DNA from: an uncultured Alphaproteobacteria bacterium
GTDB lineage: Bacteria > Pseudomonadota > Alphaproteobacteria > CASFRQ01 > SAAU01
Direction of reading: 5' to 3'
Length of the DNA: 7,417 bases
NCBI GenBank assembly: GCA_949296785.1
Contig: CASFRQ010000078.1
Span: 1-7,417, forward strand
The notes under the pieces were generated by a model, which did no database searches, had not been told where the DNA came from, and saw nothing but the letters and a program-made list of their open reading frames with translations. A program made the position numbers and the translations under genes. Numbering within the stretch: the first letter of the stretch is position 1; every line of letters starts with the position of its first letter. This document shows positions 5,446 to 7,417 of the stretch, piece after piece.

Positions 5446-5693
5446 CGCATCCGTCCTTTTTCACTGACACTTTTTTGCCCCCTTCGCCGGTCTTCTTCAG
5501 ACAACATTTTCTCCGTTTTTTTTCTTGCCGAAAATCCCGTTTGAACCTTGGCTCCCGCTTTCCTTCGGCTTTCCTGCCTTCTCTCCTTTCGGAGTACATC
5601 AAAGTCCTTAAAAGACAGAAAAACGAGCGCTTTTTATATTCAAAAACGAATTTTTATTATAGAATCATCATAACCTTCTGAAAAACCTTGCGT

Positions 5694-5779
5694 GAAAAAA
5701 TAAAAAGGCGGAAAAATTCCGGAAACCAAAACTTAAACCGGAAATATTCTGCCTCTTGCCGCTTCTTTTATTTTCCGCC
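5694..5779 (-). ncRNA. Structured element ending in a T-run, candidate small RNA or distal terminator
   Basis: On the minus strand GGCGGAAAA (5779-5771) pairs with TTTTCCGCC (5715-5707), 9 bp, enclosing a second inverted repeat TTCCGG/CCGGAA (5743-5738 with 5722-5717). The outer stem is followed by TTTTTATTTTTT. On the plus strand the outer stem is also followed by ATTTTTG, so it could stop transcription from both sides. It lies downstream of lon and of lon's own terminator. No convincing promoter is seen between 5780 and 5936, so a backup terminator is as likely as a separate RNA gene. Confidence 0.3.
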
Positions 5780-5936
5780 ATTTTTGAACATATAAAAGAT
5801 GGCTCAATGATGATAAGAACATGATAATAATCTGCTCTTTTAACATAAATTGGAAGATACCGTTTCCTTTGGTTATGAAGGCTGTTTCTTCACTTTTATT
5901 TCTTTCAGTTTTTAAGATTGCCGACAAAAAAACATT

Positions 5937-5964
5937 AAAAAAGGGGGGCTTGCACTCCCCCCTT
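5937..5964 (-). terminator. Intrinsic terminator of lon
   Basis: On the minus strand AAGGGGGG pairs with CCCCCCTT around an 8-nt loop (5949-5956), followed by a run of six T that is partly shared with the stem. It begins about 50 nt after the lon stop codon and is the strongest terminator in the right half of the window. Confidence 0.9.
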
Positions 5965-5973
5965 CTCCTCTTC

Positions 5974-5994
5974 CTTGAAAAGATTTTTTTCAAG
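5974..5994. repeat. Hairpin in the lon 3' UTR
   Basis: CTTGAAAA (5974-5981) and TTTTCAAG (5987-5994) form a perfect 8-bp stem with a 5-nt loop, 20 nt after the lon stop and 10 nt before the main terminator. It may protect the mRNA 3' end; it lacks a T-run of its own. Confidence 0.45.
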
Positions 5995-6013
5995 TATAAC
6001 TCAGTTTAAAAGT

Positions 6014-7417
6014 TTAAAGAGCTTCAATCTCCTCTTTTTCCTTCTTTTCCGCCGCTTTTTCCTCCAAACGACGGTGGCGGACATCTTCCTCTGTCAAAGG
6101 GACAGGCTCGTTAACCAAAGCCAACTTCAACACTTCGTCCGCCATACTGACCGGAATGATTTTCAGGCCGTCTTTAACATTCTGAGGAATATCGTCCAAA
6201 TCCTTGACATTTTCCTTCGGAATCAAAACGGTTTTCAAACCGCCTCGCAAAGCCGCCAACAACTTTTCCTTGAGCCCGCCGATAGGCAGCACGCGCCCTC
6301 TTAAAGTGATTTCGCCCGTCATGGCGATATCCTTGCGAACGGCAATCCCCGTCAAAGCGGACACCAAAGCCGTAAACATGCCGATTCCGGCGGATGGGCC
6401 GTCTTTCGGCGTTGCCCCTTCCGGCACATGAACATGCATATCGTTTTTGTCAAATACAATCGGGTCAATACCGAAATGCAGGCTTCTGGAGCGAATATAA
6501 GAACGGGCGGCCTCAATGGACTCTTTCATCACATCGCCCAGCTGTCCCGTTACGGTTACATGCCCTTTACCAGGCATTGTTACCGCCTCAATGGACAGAA
6601 TCTCACCGCCGACTTCCGTCCAGGCAAGCCCTGTTACCACGCCGACCTGGTCTTCCAATTCCGCCACGCCGAAATCATACCGCGGCGTTCCGGCGTACTT
6701 CTTTAAGTTATCCTTCGTGATTTCAACTTTCGCCTTTTTATCAATCAGGATTTCCTTTGTCGCTTTGCGCGCCAGATTGGCAATTTCCCGCTCCAGATTA
6801 CGGACGCCGGCCTCTCTCGTATAACGACGGATAAGCTCTTGAATTGCCTCTCGGGAAACGGAAAATTCGCTTTCCTTCAACCCTGTCGCCTCCATCTGCT
6901 TTTTCACCAGATGACGCAAGGCGATTTCAATCTTTTCATCCTCCGTATAGCCCGGAACATGGATAATCTCCATTCTGTCCAGCAAGGGCCGCGGCATCTG
7001 TAAAGTATTCGCCGTTGTTACAAACATCACATTGGACAGATCATAATCCACCTCCAGATAATGGTCGTTAAACGAACTGTTCTGTTCGGGGTCCAATACC
7101 TCCAACAAAGCGGAAGACGGGTCTCCGCGCCAATCCTGCCCCACCTTGTCAATTTCATCCAAAAGAAACAACGGATTGACAGTTTTGGCCTTTTTCATAT
7201 TTTGAATAATCTTGCCGGGCATCGCGCCGATGTAAGTACGACGATGGCCTCTGATTTCCGCCTCATCCCGCATGCCGCCCAAAGACGCGCGGACGAAATT
7301 CCGCCCCGTTGCTTTGGCAATGGACTGCCCCAAAGAAGTCTTACCAACCCCCGGCGGGCCGACAAGGCACAAAATAGGACTCTTCAGCTTATCCGTTTTC
7401 TTCTGGACAGCCAAATA
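6014..7417 (-). CDS. lon: ATP-dependent protease Lon, C-terminal part (5' end beyond window)
   Basis: The frame is open to the right edge and gives 467 residues of the C-terminal part; family members are about 780-820 residues, so the N-terminal substrate-binding domain is missing from view. Visible in order (first residue = the TAT codon at 7417): Walker A GPPGVGKT at 20-27, the REIRGHRRTYIG-type region near 54-64, Walker B LFLLDEID at 83-90, the sensor-containing ATPase lid to about 240, then the S16 protease domain with GPSAG carrying catalytic Ser342 and GGLKEK carrying Lys385, 43 residues apart as in E. coli Lon. It degrades misfolded and short-lived regulatory proteins in the cytoplasm as a hexamer. 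The TTG at 7414 is an internal Leu codon, not the start. The last 25 or so residues are a Lys/Glu-rich tail, longer and more charged than the E. coli end. The gene ends at the terminator 5937-5964. Confidence 0.97.
   Translation of the reverse strand, partial: YLAVQKKTDKLKSPILCLVGPPGVGKTSLGQSIAKATGRNFVRASLGGMRDEAEIRGHRRTYIGAMPGKIIQNMKKAKTVNPLFLLDEIDKVGQDWRGDPSSALLEVLDPEQNSSFNDHYLEVDYDLSNVMFVTTANTLQMPRPLLDRMEIIHVPGYTEDEKIEIALRHLVKKQMEATGLKESEFSVSREAIQELIRRYTREAGVRNLEREIANLARKATKEILIDKKAKVEITKDNLKKYAGTPRYDFGVAELEDQVGVVTGLAWTEVGGEILSIEAVTMPGKGHVTVTGQLGDVMKESIEAARSYIRSRSLHFGIDPIVFDKNDMHVHVPEGATPKDGPSAGIGMFTALVSALTGIAVRKDIAMTGEITLRGRVLPIGGLKEKLLAALRGGLKTVLIPKENVKDLDDIPQNVKDGLKIIPVSMADEVLKLALVNEPVPLTEEDVRHRRLEEKAAEKKEKEEIEAL

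Larger units (their letters stand above)
4461..5936. other. Long non-coding spacer between lon and hupB
   Basis: About 1.5 kb with no intact gene recognised. The plus strand is markedly pyrimidine-rich at about 4480-4640 and 5280-5600, so the minus strand yields Lys/Arg/Glu-rich open frames of low complexity that lack ribosome sites and are not accepted as genes. The stretch holds a pseudogene fragment (4819-4946), perfect inverted repeats (4717-4744, 5242-5267, 5707-5779), and a pair of direct repeats with CCTCC-loop hairpins (5298-5445). Its structure suggests decayed or non-coding RNA content rather than protein genes. Confidence 0.6.

Noticed and set aside
5390..5602. Minus-strand 70-codon charged open frame
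   Set aside because: Low complexity from a pyrimidine-rich plus strand; no ribosome site or domain.
5733..5993. Minus-strand 86-codon open frame after lon
   Set aside because: TTG start; it crosses the lon 3' hairpin and strong lon terminator, so it would not be transcribed from lon. An inner ATG (MLKEQIIIMF..., about 37 residues) has no ribosome site.

Overview
The window looks like a piece of the chromosome of a Gram-negative, AT-rich alphaproteobacterium, probably a host-associated (gut-type) lineage. The support is the minus-strand order lon, hupB, tRNA-Val, which is a known alphaproteobacterial arrangement, plus a CCA-encoding tRNA, sigma70-like promoters and a signal-peptide-bearing surface protein. 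The lineage is an inference; no marker in the window fixes the genus.

Left part (1-2742): two divergent genes share a 170-bp control region. On the minus strand, positions 670 to 1 (running off the left edge) encode the N-terminus of a large exported protein, probably an autotransporter or adhesin. On the plus strand, 841-2742 encodes a 633-residue protein with two family-2 glycosyltransferase domains in tandem. The exported-protein promoter has near-consensus -35 and -10 boxes exactly 17 bp apart, and almost the whole spacer is a G-tract (G8 and G6 runs with one A between). This is the architecture of slipped-strand, phase-variable promoters and is the most interesting signal in the window.

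Middle part (2743-4460): about 700 bp without a convincing gene, then a broken gene on the minus strand (3445-3927). It sits directly behind the tRNA-Val terminator and is interrupted by an in-frame TAA. A second, frameshifted fragment of the same sequence lies on the other side of hupB (4819-4946). It has CAA where the first copy has TAA, which suggests that the stop is a nonsense mutation. Between the two copies lie tRNA-Val(TAC) and hupB. tRNA-Val has its own strong promoter, packed into the 50-bp gap after hupB inside a long inverted repeat; hupB has its own promoter and a leader hairpin.

Right part (4461-7417): an unusually long, mostly non-coding spacer of about 1.5 kb separates hupB from lon. 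It holds the pseudogene fragment, several perfect inverted repeats, a set of three small hairpins that show the same CCTCC (plus) / GGAGG (minus) loop, and a structured candidate terminator or small RNA. The C-terminal 467 residues of the ATP-dependent protease Lon, with Walker motifs and the Ser-Lys dyad, fill 6014-7417 on the minus strand and end at a strong intrinsic terminator. Lon and HU are housekeeping functions (protein quality control, nucleoid structure); the left-hand pair is envelope/surface biology and seems functionally separate.
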